Source: Nocardia terpenica
GTDB taxonomy: Bacteria > Actinomycetota > Actinomycetes > Mycobacteriales > Mycobacteriaceae
Length of the DNA: 64,000 nucleotides
Direction of reading: 5' to 3'
NCBI RefSeq assembly: GCF_013186535.1
Contig: NZ_JABMCZ010000003.1
Location: forward strand, 1,860,001-1,924,000
The notes under the pieces are model-generated. The model was not told the DNA's origin. It did no database searches and saw only the letters and a list, made by a program, of their open reading frames with translations. The position numbers and the translations under genes are program-made. Shown here in pieces: positions 35,555 through 43,965 of the stretch; the first letter of the stretch is position 1; every line of letters begins with the position of its first letter.

Positions 35555-36242
35555 ACCACCAGTCTTCCGCAAGCCCTGACGAAACGCCGCATACCGCTCG
35601 ATTTCGCGGTCGACTTATTTCGATGCCCCGCTTCGGGTGAGGCGGCGACGGTCAGCCGCCCGCAAGGCGCTGTCAGACGGAAAAGCTTGTGGTTCAACCA
35701 ATCTCCTCTACCGCGACCGGACCCAGGCAACGGACTCGCCGCAGAGCGTACTCCCGGCAGCGGTGAATCCGATGTGTCGAGCCAGCGATCCATGGGTGCC
35801 GAGTTGGGAACATCGGACAACCGAGATTACGGGGACGGGGTTCTCGGAGCCCGGGAAACTGTCGAAGGACGGTTCGAACCCGAGGCTTGACTTCAGGTGA
35901 CACGCCCCCTGACTCGCATGCCCAACGGGTCCGTATTGCCGGGTCGAATAGCAGCAGATCGAGACCCTGGACTTTTTGAAGATACTCATCGATCGAGGGC
36001 TGCCGAAGGCCACCGGCTCCAAGAAGATCGCCGTGGTCGGGCCGGGTCGGTAGATCCATGTATGTTCACCGAAAGCCGTTGTGGCGCAGTGGTTTCATGT
36101 TACCGTTGGGACTTATCTGGTAGCTGGCCCGCCGGGCAGGGTGGAGGCCGCTTATGGCGCGGGCCGTTCCGTGTGGGTTTGATTCTGGTGTCGGCGTTTG
36201 TGGCGCGGTGGGGCGTCAGTCCTGACTCGAAGGAGGCTGCGG
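35555..36242. other. Intergenic region with amine-oxidase scrap
   Basis: About 690 bp without an intact gene. At 35950-36052 the plus strand reads IETLDFLKILIDRGLPKATG then SKKIAVVGPGR and a stop; this resembles the extreme N-terminus of flavin monoamine oxidases up to the first glycine of the FAD motif. The remainder of that gene is missing. The AAGGAGG site of the O-methyltransferase is at the right end. Confidence 0.4.
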
Positions 36243-37313
36243 GTGAGTGGTATGGATATCGGATCTTCGGTGTCGGGCAATGGATCTCCTGAAGGCGTTA
36301 CCCCTATTCCGCTGTTCGAGTTGGTCCAAGGTGGTTGGGCGGCAAAGACGTTGGCAGCGGCCGTGGATCTCGGTCTGTTCGGTGCGATGGAGCGTTGCGG
36401 TGGGCTGACCCGTGAGCAGGCCGTGACGAAGTTGAAGATCGCGGACCGGCCTGCGGATGTGCTGTTGACGGCATGTGCTTCCCTCGGGTTGTTGAACAAA
36501 GAGGGTGAGCGTTATGTGAATTCTCCGTTGTCGGCTGCTTTTCTGGTTGAGGGGCTGCCCTACTATTTCGGCGGGTTCATTCGTTACGCCGATCGTCGTG
36601 GGTATCCCGGCTGGCACGACCTTCCGACGGCACTGCGCACGAATAGGCCGACCACGTGGGACCCGGACGAACAGGCCAGCGTTTTCGACCAGGATGACGA
36701 CCTTTTGCTGTCGATGTTCTGGGAAGCCATGCATTCCATGTCCAGCTTCACGGGGCGCGTGATGGCGCGCGCTCTGCCGGGGCTTGCGCAGCGGGAGGCT
36801 CTGCTGGATGTCGGTGGGGGATCAGGTGCCCTGGTGATCGAAGCGTGTAAAGCTGTACCGAATCTTCGGGCGGCGGTCTTCGATCTGCCGTTCGTATGTG
36901 AAATTGCCGAACGGAAAATTGCTGCATCTGGACTGGAAGAACGTGTCTCGACCGAGCCGGGAGACTTCCTCGCAGACAACTCTCTTCCGAGTGGATACGA
37001 CACCATCAGTCTGTCGGCAGTGTTGCACGACTGGGACGAGGAAATCGGCCGGATGCTACTCCGGAAGTGTTTTCACGCTCTTCCATCGGGAGGCATGATT
37101 ATCGTTTTGGAAGACCTGCTCGACGAGGACCGAACGGGACCCGCGCGTGCTGCATTGGTAGGGATGAACATGGTCGTCGAAACTCTCGGCGGCAGGAATT
37201 ATTCGGCTGGTGAGTACAAGAGTTGGCTTACCGACACTGGATTTGTGGATATTGAACTGGTTGCTTGCGAGTCCGTGACAACAAACGGTATTCTCGTGGC
37301 TACTCGGCCATGA
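36243..37313 (+). CDS. SAM-dependent O-methyltransferase (acetylserotonin OMT type)
   Basis: A 356-residue small-molecule O-methyltransferase with an N-terminal dimerization/winged-helix domain (LFELVQGGWAAKTLAAAVDLGLFGAME, ADVLLTACASLGLL) and a C-terminal SAM domain (ALLDVGGGSGALVIEACKAVPNLRAAVFDLPFV; LSAVLHDWDEEIGRMLLRKCFHALPSGG, with the catalytic-His-like HDWD). GTG 36243 has AAGGAGG six bases upstream; the in-frame ATG nine bases later is the alternative. It is on the same strand as the MBL hydrolase and terpene operon and could decorate their product, but gaps of 226 and 450 bp argue for separate transcription. Confidence 0.85.
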   Translation: MSGMDIGSSVSGNGSPEGVTPIPLFELVQGGWAAKTLAAAVDLGLFGAMERCGGLTREQAVTKLKIADRPADVLLTACASLGLLNKEGERYVNSPLSAAFLVEGLPYYFGGFIRYADRRGYPGWHDLPTALRTNRPTTWDPDEQASVFDQDDDLLLSMFWEAMHSMSSFTGRVMARALPGLAQREALLDVGGGSGALVIEACKAVPNLRAAVFDLPFVCEIAERKIAASGLEERVSTEPGDFLADNSLPSGYDTISLSAVLHDWDEEIGRMLLRKCFHALPSGGMIIVLEDLLDEDRTGPARAALVGMNMVVETLGGRNYSAGEYKSWLTDTGFVDIELVACESVTTNGILVATRP

Positions 37314-37539
37314 AGCACGCGATGCGGTCGTCGACTGCCGAGCGCAGACCGGGATGGTCGGCCGAGTCGGCGCGGGGTCGTAGCTGTGTGATGGCTGATC
37401 GGGTCTCCGCACCGGTTGCGGTCGCTATTCGAGCAGCTTAAGCTGCACCCGGTTACATGATCGGCGGTAGCTGGAAACGATCGACTTCTCGGCCGATGGC
37501 GTCTCGCCGCGAATCGGCTTCGGCGATGAAGGGCTAGGC

Positions 37540-38445
37540 GTGGTGACCGAGGATTGGTTTGCCGTTCGGCGGCTGCGGGATGGGGTTTATCTGATTGCTG
37601 AGCCGATGCATGTCAACAGTTACCTGATCGTTGGCTCGCGGCGGGCCGTTCTGTTCGATACCGGGTTGGGGGTGGCCAGCATTCGGCGATGTGTCGAGGC
37701 TGTCACCGGGCGGCCGGTGTCGGTGGTCAACAGTCATCATCATTTCGATCACGTCGGTGGTAACGCCGAATTCGATGAGGTGGCATTCCATCCGGACGGG
37801 ATCGCGCTTCATCGCGCGGGGCCGCCGTCGCACTGGTTGCCGCGGTATCTCGAGGCGACCGCGCTGATGGAGGAGCAGTACCGCGCCTTCGAGGTGGTCG
37901 ACCGGGCCTGGTTCAACGTTCTCGCCTCCGAGATGCGGATGCGCCCGTTCCCGGCCGATTTCGATCCCGGCCGATGGTCGGTGCGGGCCGTGGAGCCGAC
38001 GCGGCTGCTGACCGACGGTTCGGAGATAGATCTCGGCGACCGCGCACTGCGCGTGGTGCACACGCCGGGGCATTCGATCGATTCGATCTGCCTGCTCGAC
38101 GAGCGGAACCGACTGCTGTTCTCCGGCGACACCATCGGCACCGGATCCATGTACGCCCACCTCGCCACCGCGGATATCGAGACCTACGCGCGCACCGCCG
38201 ACATGCTCGCGACCGATATCGCACCGCGGGTGGACGATATTCTGTGCGCGCACGGCGCCCGGTACCGGACCTATCCGGACGTGCTGGCCCGCATCGCCGA
38301 CGCCTTCGACCTGCTGCTGCGCGGATCGCTGACGCTCGACGATCGCACCGACTGCTTCCTGGACCCGGTGCAGGCGGCGATCTTCGACGAGTTCAGCCTC
38401 TTCGTCCCGACCGGATTCCGCTGTTGCAAGCCCGCAACGGCCTGA
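37540..38445 (+). CDS. MBL-fold metallo-hydrolase
   Basis: A 301-residue metallo-beta-lactamase-fold hydrolase. The metal site is VVNSHHHFDHVGGN (HxHxDH), followed by VVHTPGHSIDSICLLDE and LLFSGDTIGTG, then a C-terminal His in ILCAHGARY. Substrates in this family include thioesters, lactones and phosphodiesters. It starts at GTG 37540 or 37543; no strong ribosome binding site separates them. It precedes the prenyl synthase/encapsulin operon by 450 bp on the same strand; involvement in that pathway is only possible. Confidence 0.85.
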   Translation: MVTEDWFAVRRLRDGVYLIAEPMHVNSYLIVGSRRAVLFDTGLGVASIRRCVEAVTGRPVSVVNSHHHFDHVGGNAEFDEVAFHPDGIALHRAGPPSHWLPRYLEATALMEEQYRAFEVVDRAWFNVLASEMRMRPFPADFDPGRWSVRAVEPTRLLTDGSEIDLGDRALRVVHTPGHSIDSICLLDERNRLLFSGDTIGTGSMYAHLATADIETYARTADMLATDIAPRVDDILCAHGARYRTYPDVLARIADAFDLLLRGSLTLDDRTDCFLDPVQAAIFDEFSLFVPTGFRCCKPATA

Positions 38446-38893
38446 ACCGGGTGATGTGAGTCCATCCGGCGCCGCGGCTCGGCCGTCGGCTGCGCGGCGA
38501 AGCCGCTCAGCAATCCCTTGCTGGTAGGTAGCCGAACGCTTCATGATCGAACAATCCGTCCAGTCTCTCGAGGGAATTAGCCCGTTGCGCCCGCATTCCG
38601 AGCGGACAGTTCTCGGGTATGCGGTCTGTTTCGGCATACACCGGGCCGGATCGGGGGTCGATACAGGTCGACATTATCACGGATTGCTGGAGGTTAGCAT
38701 TTTGTCGGAGCTTGATAAAGTACTATCATTCGTATAGCGGTTGCGGAATTCCTGATCGCCGGACAGGTGCCTGTCGAAAAATAGTTTCGAATCGCTCTGA
38801 AGCATTCGTCGTCGGAGGGTGCAGTTCCGAGTCGCTGCTCCGATAATAACGCGCCATGTCCTTCATTCTGCGTGCAAAGAAAAGAAGACAGAA
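38446..38893. other. Control region upstream of the encapsulin/terpene operon
   Basis: About 450 bp with no gene. The part 38680-38770 is clearly AT-richer than its surroundings and should contain the operon promoter; I could not pick a confident -10/-35 pair or operator. Ends with AAGAAAAGAAGAC, a purine-rich ribosome binding region before the ATG at 38894. Confidence 0.4.
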
Positions 38894-39931
38894 ATGACGA
38901 CACTCACTGCGGCCGGTGCTTCCGCGTCACCGGAGCATCGGCCGGCGGAGATTCTCGCTCTTACCCGACGAATTGTGGAACCCCCGCTGCGTTCAGCGGT
39001 CGAGTCGATGCCGGAACCCTTGCGGCGTATGGCGAGCTACCACCTCGGATGGTGTGATGCACAAGGCGTACCGGTCCGCGCGAACGTGGGAAAACTCTTT
39101 CGACCGGCCCTGGCGATCTGTGCCTGTATCGCGTGCGGCGGAAAGCCCGAGTCGGCCGCGCCCGCGGCCGTCGCCGCCGAACTGGTCCACAATTTCACAC
39201 TGATTCACGACGATGTGATGGACGGCGACCGGACTCGTCGGGGGCGATCGACGGTGTGGGCGCTGTGGGGGGTGTCGGACGCTGTGCTGCTGGGTGATGG
39301 TCTGCATGCATTGGCTGCCGAGGTGCTGGTCGCGCGGCTTGCCGACCCGGTGGTCGGGCCCGCGCTGGACCGTCTCGAATCGACGGTGATCGAGCTTTGC
39401 CGGGGACAGCACGAGGATTGCCTCGCCGCCGACAGTCGGCGCAGCCTCGCCGATTGCGAACGCACGGCGATGAGCAAGACCGGAGCCCTGATGGGGTGCG
39501 CATGCGCGCTCGGAGCATTGTGTGCGGGCGCTTCCGCCGAAATGGTGTCGTCCATGGATCGATTCGGCCGTGAGCTGGGAATGGCATTCCAGCTGACCGA
39601 CGATCTCATCGGTATTTGGGGAGATCCGGCTATCAGCGGAAAACCCGCCGATGATCTCGCTCACAGGAAGTACACGATGCCTGTGGTGGCCGCGCTGCTG
39701 TCGGGTACGGCGGCAGCCGCGGAACTCGGTCTCCTCTATCGCGACCCCGCTCCGCTGTCGTCGGGTCGGGTCGCTCGAGCCGCCGAATTGATCGACGCCG
39801 CCGGGGGCCGTCGCTGGGCTCGTGAGCAGGCCGAACGCCGGACCGAGAGCGCCCTCCGCTGTCTGCCCGATGGCTCGGCGGCCGATGACCTGGCCGTGCT
39901 GGCGCGGCTGGTCGCTCGCCGCGATCTGTAA
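38894..39931 (+). CDS. Polyprenyl (short-chain) diphosphate synthase
   Basis: A 345-residue E-type trans-prenyltransferase that builds GPP, FPP or GGPP from IPP and DMAPP. The first Asp-rich motif is FTLIHDDVMDGDRTRRG (DDxxD at residues 106-110) and the second is FQLTDDLIGIWGD (near 240). GKLFRPAL and a Lys/Arg set for diphosphate binding are present. ATG 38894 is the first of two plausible starts. It opens an operon with two encapsulin shells and two terpene synthases, so it most likely supplies the allylic diphosphate for the cyclases, and polyprenyl transferases are themselves reported cargo candidates of family 2B encapsulins. Chain length is not deducible here. Confidence 0.85.
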   Translation: MTTLTAAGASASPEHRPAEILALTRRIVEPPLRSAVESMPEPLRRMASYHLGWCDAQGVPVRANVGKLFRPALAICACIACGGKPESAAPAAVAAELVHNFTLIHDDVMDGDRTRRGRSTVWALWGVSDAVLLGDGLHALAAEVLVARLADPVVGPALDRLESTVIELCRGQHEDCLAADSRRSLADCERTAMSKTGALMGCACALGALCAGASAEMVSSMDRFGRELGMAFQLTDDLIGIWGDPAISGKPADDLAHRKYTMPVVAALLSGTAAAAELGLLYRDPAPLSSGRVARAAELIDAAGGRRWAREQAERRTESALRCLPDGSAADDLAVLARLVARRDL

Positions 39932-40016
39932 ATCCCTCGCCACAGCTACTCGACCACAAGTATTCGCTCGGCACCGACCGGAGCGGCAATCCATTCACCG
40001 AAGAAGAGGCAATGCC

Positions 40017-41447
40017 ATGACCGCACAGCCCGAAACCGCCTTCGACCAGCCCGATCTGCCCGCCGAGTCGGCGCCGCAGCTGTCGCTGAGTACCCGTGCC
40101 GCACGCAATCTGGCCACTACCGCCAAAACCCTGCCGCAGATGGCGGGCATCACCTCGCGGTGGCTGCTGCGTGAGCTGCCGTGGGTTTCGGTGGGCAGTG
40201 GCACGTACCGGGTGAACCGCCGACTCGCGTTCCGGCGTGGTCGAGGCCGGGTGTCGTTCGTCCAGACCGGTGCCGATGACATCCGGGTGATCCCGGAGTC
40301 GCTCACCGAGATTCCGATTCTGCGCGGCTACGGCGATATGGACGTGTTGAATCGGGCCGCGCAGTTGCTGACACCGCGTGAGTTCGCGGCCGGGGACCTG
40401 ATCGTTGAAGAGGGACAGTCGGTGCAGGAGTTGTTCCTGGTCGCGCACGGTCGTCTGGAACGGATCACGACGGGTAGCTTCGGCGACGCCGAGTTGCTCG
40501 GAGTCTTGACCGACGGTGACCATCTCGGTGACGAGGCCCTCATGCAGACCGATCCGCTGTGGACGGCCAGCGTCCGCGCCGTCACCTCGGGAACACTGCT
40601 CGTTCTGCCCTGGCGGGAGTACACCCAGCTCGTGGCACAGTCGGCCAGTCTTCGCGATCACCTCACCGCATTCATGTCGGACGCGAACCGCCGCGTCAAC
40701 TCCAAGGGGGAGGCCGTCATCGAACTCGCTTCGGGGCACCGGGGTGAGCCTCGGATCCCGAGCACATTCGTCGACTACGAGCTGACGCCGCGCGAATACG
40801 AATTGTCGTTGGCGCAGACGGTGCTTCGTGTGCACACGCGCGTGGCCGACCTGTTCAACGACCCGATGAACCAGGTCGAACAACAGTTGCGGCTGACGAT
40901 CGAGGAGATTCGCGAGAAGCAGGAATGGGAGTTGGTCAACAACCGCGAATTCGGATTGCTGCACAATGCCGACTACGACCAGCGCATCGCCACCCACTCC
41001 GGGCCACCCACACCCGACGACATGGACGAGTTGCTGGCCATGCGGCGCGGCACCAATCTGCTGTTCGCGCATCCGAAAGCGATTGCGGCGTTCGCCCGTG
41101 AATGCAACCACCGTGGGCTCGTGCCGGAAACGGCCGACATGGGCGGGCGCCGCATGGTGTGCTGGCGTGGAGTGCCGTTGTTCCCGCTGCCCAAGATCCC
41201 GGTCAGCGACACCCAGACCTCGTCGATCATCGCCATGCGCACGGGCGAGGACAACCAGGGCGTGATCGGTTTGCGGCCCGCCCTCATTCCCGACCAGGTC
41301 GAGCCGGGCCTGAATGTCCGGTTCATGGGCGTCGACGAGCGCGCGATCATGTCGTACCTGGTCACCGCGTACTTCTCGGCAGCGATCCTGGTCCCCGACG
41401 CGATCGGGATCATGGAGCACGTCAATGTCGCCGCCCCACGCCGATAG
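40017..41447 (+). CDS. Family 2B encapsulin shell protein with inserted cNMP-binding-like domain
   Basis: A 476-residue protein that should assemble into an HK97-fold protein nanocompartment. The order is: flexible N-arm (1-25), RAARNLATTAKTLPQMAGI and the shell region WVSVGSGTYRVNRR; an inserted cyclic-nucleotide-binding-like domain at ~108-222 (VLNRAAQLLTPREFAAGDLIVEEGQSVQELFLVAHGRLERI ... GDHLGDEAL); then the main HK97 part (FVDYELTPREYELSLAQTVLRVHTRV ... EEIREKQEWELVNNREFGLLHN ... PVSDTQTSSIIAMRTGEDNQGVIGL ... YLVTAYFSAAILVPDAIGIMEHV). This matches the EshA-like family 2B plan. The Arg expected in the cNMP phosphate cassette looks like Trp (DPLWTAS). It is 85 bp after the prenyl synthase. 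Confidence 0.85.
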   Translation: MTAQPETAFDQPDLPAESAPQLSLSTRAARNLATTAKTLPQMAGITSRWLLRELPWVSVGSGTYRVNRRLAFRRGRGRVSFVQTGADDIRVIPESLTEIPILRGYGDMDVLNRAAQLLTPREFAAGDLIVEEGQSVQELFLVAHGRLERITTGSFGDAELLGVLTDGDHLGDEALMQTDPLWTASVRAVTSGTLLVLPWREYTQLVAQSASLRDHLTAFMSDANRRVNSKGEAVIELASGHRGEPRIPSTFVDYELTPREYELSLAQTVLRVHTRVADLFNDPMNQVEQQLRLTIEEIREKQEWELVNNREFGLLHNADYDQRIATHSGPPTPDDMDELLAMRRGTNLLFAHPKAIAAFARECNHRGLVPETADMGGRRMVCWRGVPLFPLPKIPVSDTQTSSIIAMRTGEDNQGVIGLRPALIPDQVEPGLNVRFMGVDERAIMSYLVTAYFSAAILVPDAIGIMEHVNVAAPRR

Positions 41448-41540
41448 CGATCGAATCCAGCAGGGGCACATGATGATCGAACATCGACGGCGCCTCGATC
41501 ACCGGGCTACGCCGCTTGTCGATGAATGTGGGGACAGGCC

Positions 41541-42575
41541 ATGACGATCGGGTCGGCTATGACCGCCACCGCTGTGCCGACCCGGCCCGAGTGTGCCTAT
41601 GTCGTTCCCGCCCCGGTGTGCCGGACCCCCGCCCGTGTGAACCCCGAATACCCCATGATCTACGAGGACAACGCGGCCTGGGTCCGTCGGTTCGTCCCCT
41701 TCGATGGGGCGGAGGCCATGTCGCGGTTCTTCGAGCGGCGCTACGCACTGTTCGATTCGATGATCTATCCGACCGGCCTGCCCAGCCGTCTCGTGCATTC
41801 CTCGTGCATGACGTCCCTGATGTTCGAAGTGGACGACCTCGCGCTACGACAGCACGCGGCCTTCGGCGAGATCGCCGACGAATGGACCACCGGCCATCCC
41901 TACGGACCGGCGTTCGCCGACATCTGGTCCACGCTCGAAGACAATATGCCCGCAGGAGTCTTTCGCCGCTATCGACAGGGGTGGCGGGATTGCTTCCGCG
42001 GCATGCTCGCCGAGCGCGACTACATCGACCGGGGCGTGCTGCCCGACTTCGACACCTACCTCGAGATCCGGCAACTCAGTTTCGGATTCCGGCCGCTGCT
42101 GGCATGCGGTGAATACGTCCATGGGATCGAACTGTCACCGGCGATGGTCGCCGACCCCGACCTGGAGCACGCGCAGCGCGCGGCGGGAATGCACCTTCTT
42201 CTGGTCAACGATCTGATCTCCTTCCGCAAGGAGTACACCCACGGGGATCTCTTCAATGTCGTGGCCGTTCTGGTCCACACCCACAACCAGCGATTGCAGG
42301 CGGCCGTCGACATTACCGGCGAGCTCATCCGAGCCGCCGATGCGGAGCTGGCGGGTGCCTGCGCCACGCTGCTGCATCGCTACCCGCTGCTACCCGACCT
42401 GCACCTGTATGTGCGGACCTTGAATTCGTTGTGCGCGGGCAACCTGCGCTGGTCGTTGGAGACAACCCGATACCACGGATCCGGGTTCGGCTGGAACGGG
42501 CTGCGGCGCAGGACCGAAACAATCGGGCTCGATCCGAGCCGTCCGCGCGCATCCGAGACAGTGAGGCAGCCATGA
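41541..42575 (+). CDS. Class I terpene synthase (first cyclase of the encapsulin operon)
   Basis: A 344-residue terpene cyclase. The metal motifs are SLMFEVDDLALRQ (DD at 98-99, lacking a third acid in the usual place) and the NSE motif VNDLISFRKEYTHGD (N223, S227, E231). The Arg-containing effector region LEIRQLSFGFRP is present. The first ~35 residues are a flexible Pro/Val/Ala segment, the position of encapsulation signals in family 2B cargo. ATG 41541 is preferred with a GGGG run upstream; ATG 41526 is possible. It sits between the two shell genes and overlaps the second by 4 bp (ATGA), so it should be produced with the shell. Product unknown. Confidence 0.8.
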   Translation: MTIGSAMTATAVPTRPECAYVVPAPVCRTPARVNPEYPMIYEDNAAWVRRFVPFDGAEAMSRFFERRYALFDSMIYPTGLPSRLVHSSCMTSLMFEVDDLALRQHAAFGEIADEWTTGHPYGPAFADIWSTLEDNMPAGVFRRYRQGWRDCFRGMLAERDYIDRGVLPDFDTYLEIRQLSFGFRPLLACGEYVHGIELSPAMVADPDLEHAQRAAGMHLLLVNDLISFRKEYTHGDLFNVVAVLVHTHNQRLQAAVDITGELIRAADAELAGACATLLHRYPLLPDLHLYVRTLNSLCAGNLRWSLETTRYHGSGFGWNGLRRRTETIGLDPSRPRASETVRQP

Positions 42576-43957
42576 CCCTCGCAGATATCGTCACCCGTTC
42601 GCTGGGCACGGCGGCGGCCCGCAATCTGGCCACCACGACCAAGACGCCACCGCAGACGGCGGCCATTACCGAGCGCTGGCTACTCGACCGGTTACCGTGG
42701 GTCGAAGTCCCCGGCGGTACCTACCGCGTCAACCGCCGCCGGACCATACGTCACAGCGGTGGGCGCGTCGCCTTCGTGCGGTTCGGCGCCGACGATATCC
42801 GAGTCGTTCCCGAGTCCCTCACCGAAATACCGGTGTTGCGCGGCTACCGGAATACGGATGTGCTGAAGCAGCTCGCCGAACGGTGCCGTCCGCGTGCCGT
42901 GGTTGCGGGTGAGGTACTCGTCCGGGAGGGGCAGCCCGTCCAGTGTGCGCTGGCCGTCGTTCACGGACGTCTCGAACGGGTGGCGACCGACTCGTACGGG
43001 GGTTCTCATGTGCTCGGTATTCTCACCGACGGTGATCACCTGGGCGACGAGGCGCTCCTGCAATCGGAACCGACCTGGTCGGCGACGGTATACGCGCGTA
43101 CCGCCGGCACCGTCGTCACCATACCCTGGGACGGATTTCTCGATATCTTCGACGCCAATGCCGATCTGCGTGAGCACATCACCGCCTTCATGACCAATGC
43201 CGCGCTGCGGGTCAACGACAAAGGTGAGGCCATTATCGATATCTCTTCCGGCCATCGTGGCGAGGCCGTGGTACCGGGGACCTTCGTCGATTACGACATC
43301 GGCTCGCGCGAATACGAGATATCGCTGACGCAATCGATTCTGCGTATCCACACCCGCGTGCAAGATCTGTACAACGATCCGATGGACCAGTTCGACGAGC
43401 AGTTGCGGCTGACCGTCGAGGAAATACGTGAACGCGGCGAGTGGGAGCTGATCAACAACCACGATTTCGGGCTGTTGCACAACGTCGACCAGGGCCAGCG
43501 CGTGTCCACGCGTTTCGGCCCACCGGCCCCGGACGACATCGATACGCTGCTGTCCCTGTGCCGGAACACCGATCTCGTGCTCGGCCATCCCCGCGCCATC
43601 GCGGCCTTGCATCGCGAATGCAACCGACGAGGGCTCAGGCCGCACACGGTTCGTGTTCGCGGCATACCGGTGACGGCATGGAACGGGGTCCCGCTCTTCC
43701 CGTGCCCGCACATTCCGATCACCGATACTCAGAGTTCATCGATCATCGCCCTGCGCACCGGTGTCGAGAATCAGGGTGTCGTCGGCCTGCATCGAACCGG
43801 ATTACCCGACGAATACGACGCCGGGATCACCGTACGGTTCCTGGGTGTCGACGAGCACGCCATTTCCAGCTACCTGGTGACAGGTTATTACTCGGCCGCG
43901 GTATTGGTACCCGACGCCGTCGCACTGCTCGAACACGTCGATGTAGCACTCGTCTAG
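42572..43957 (+). CDS. Second family 2B encapsulin shell protein
   Basis: A 461-residue paralogue of the first shell protein. Parallel features are AAARNLATTTKTPPQTAAITERWLLDRLPWVEV, the cNMP-like insertion VLKQLAERCRPRAVVAGEVLVREGQPVQCALAVVHGRLERV with GDHLGDEALLQSEPTWSATV (again Trp where Arg is usual), FVDYDIGSREYEISLTQSILRIHTRVQDLYNDPMDQFDEQLRLTVEEIRERGEWELINNHDFGLLHN, and YLVTGYYSAAVLVPDAVALLEHV at the end. It has a shorter N-arm than the first copy. ATG 42572 overlaps the cyclase stop. Two shells in one operon suggest a mixed shell or two separate compartments. Confidence 0.85.
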   Translation: MTLADIVTRSLGTAAARNLATTTKTPPQTAAITERWLLDRLPWVEVPGGTYRVNRRRTIRHSGGRVAFVRFGADDIRVVPESLTEIPVLRGYRNTDVLKQLAERCRPRAVVAGEVLVREGQPVQCALAVVHGRLERVATDSYGGSHVLGILTDGDHLGDEALLQSEPTWSATVYARTAGTVVTIPWDGFLDIFDANADLREHITAFMTNAALRVNDKGEAIIDISSGHRGEAVVPGTFVDYDIGSREYEISLTQSILRIHTRVQDLYNDPMDQFDEQLRLTVEEIRERGEWELINNHDFGLLHNVDQGQRVSTRFGPPAPDDIDTLLSLCRNTDLVLGHPRAIAALHRECNRRGLRPHTVRVRGIPVTAWNGVPLFPCPHIPITDTQSSSIIALRTGVENQGVVGLHRTGLPDEYDAGITVRFLGVDEHAISSYLVTGYYSAAVLVPDAVALLEHVDVALV

Positions 43958-43965
43958 GAGATCTC

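Noticed and set aside
35840..35895. tRNA-like T-arm (GGTTCGAACCC)
   Set aside because: No acceptor stem, D-arm or anticodon stem can be built around it, so it is a chance palindrome.
39633..41471. A 612-codon minus-strand frame opposite the first encapsulin
   Set aside because: Antisense shadow; the plus-strand protein has extended similarity to its paralogue at 42,572-43,957, proving the coding strand.
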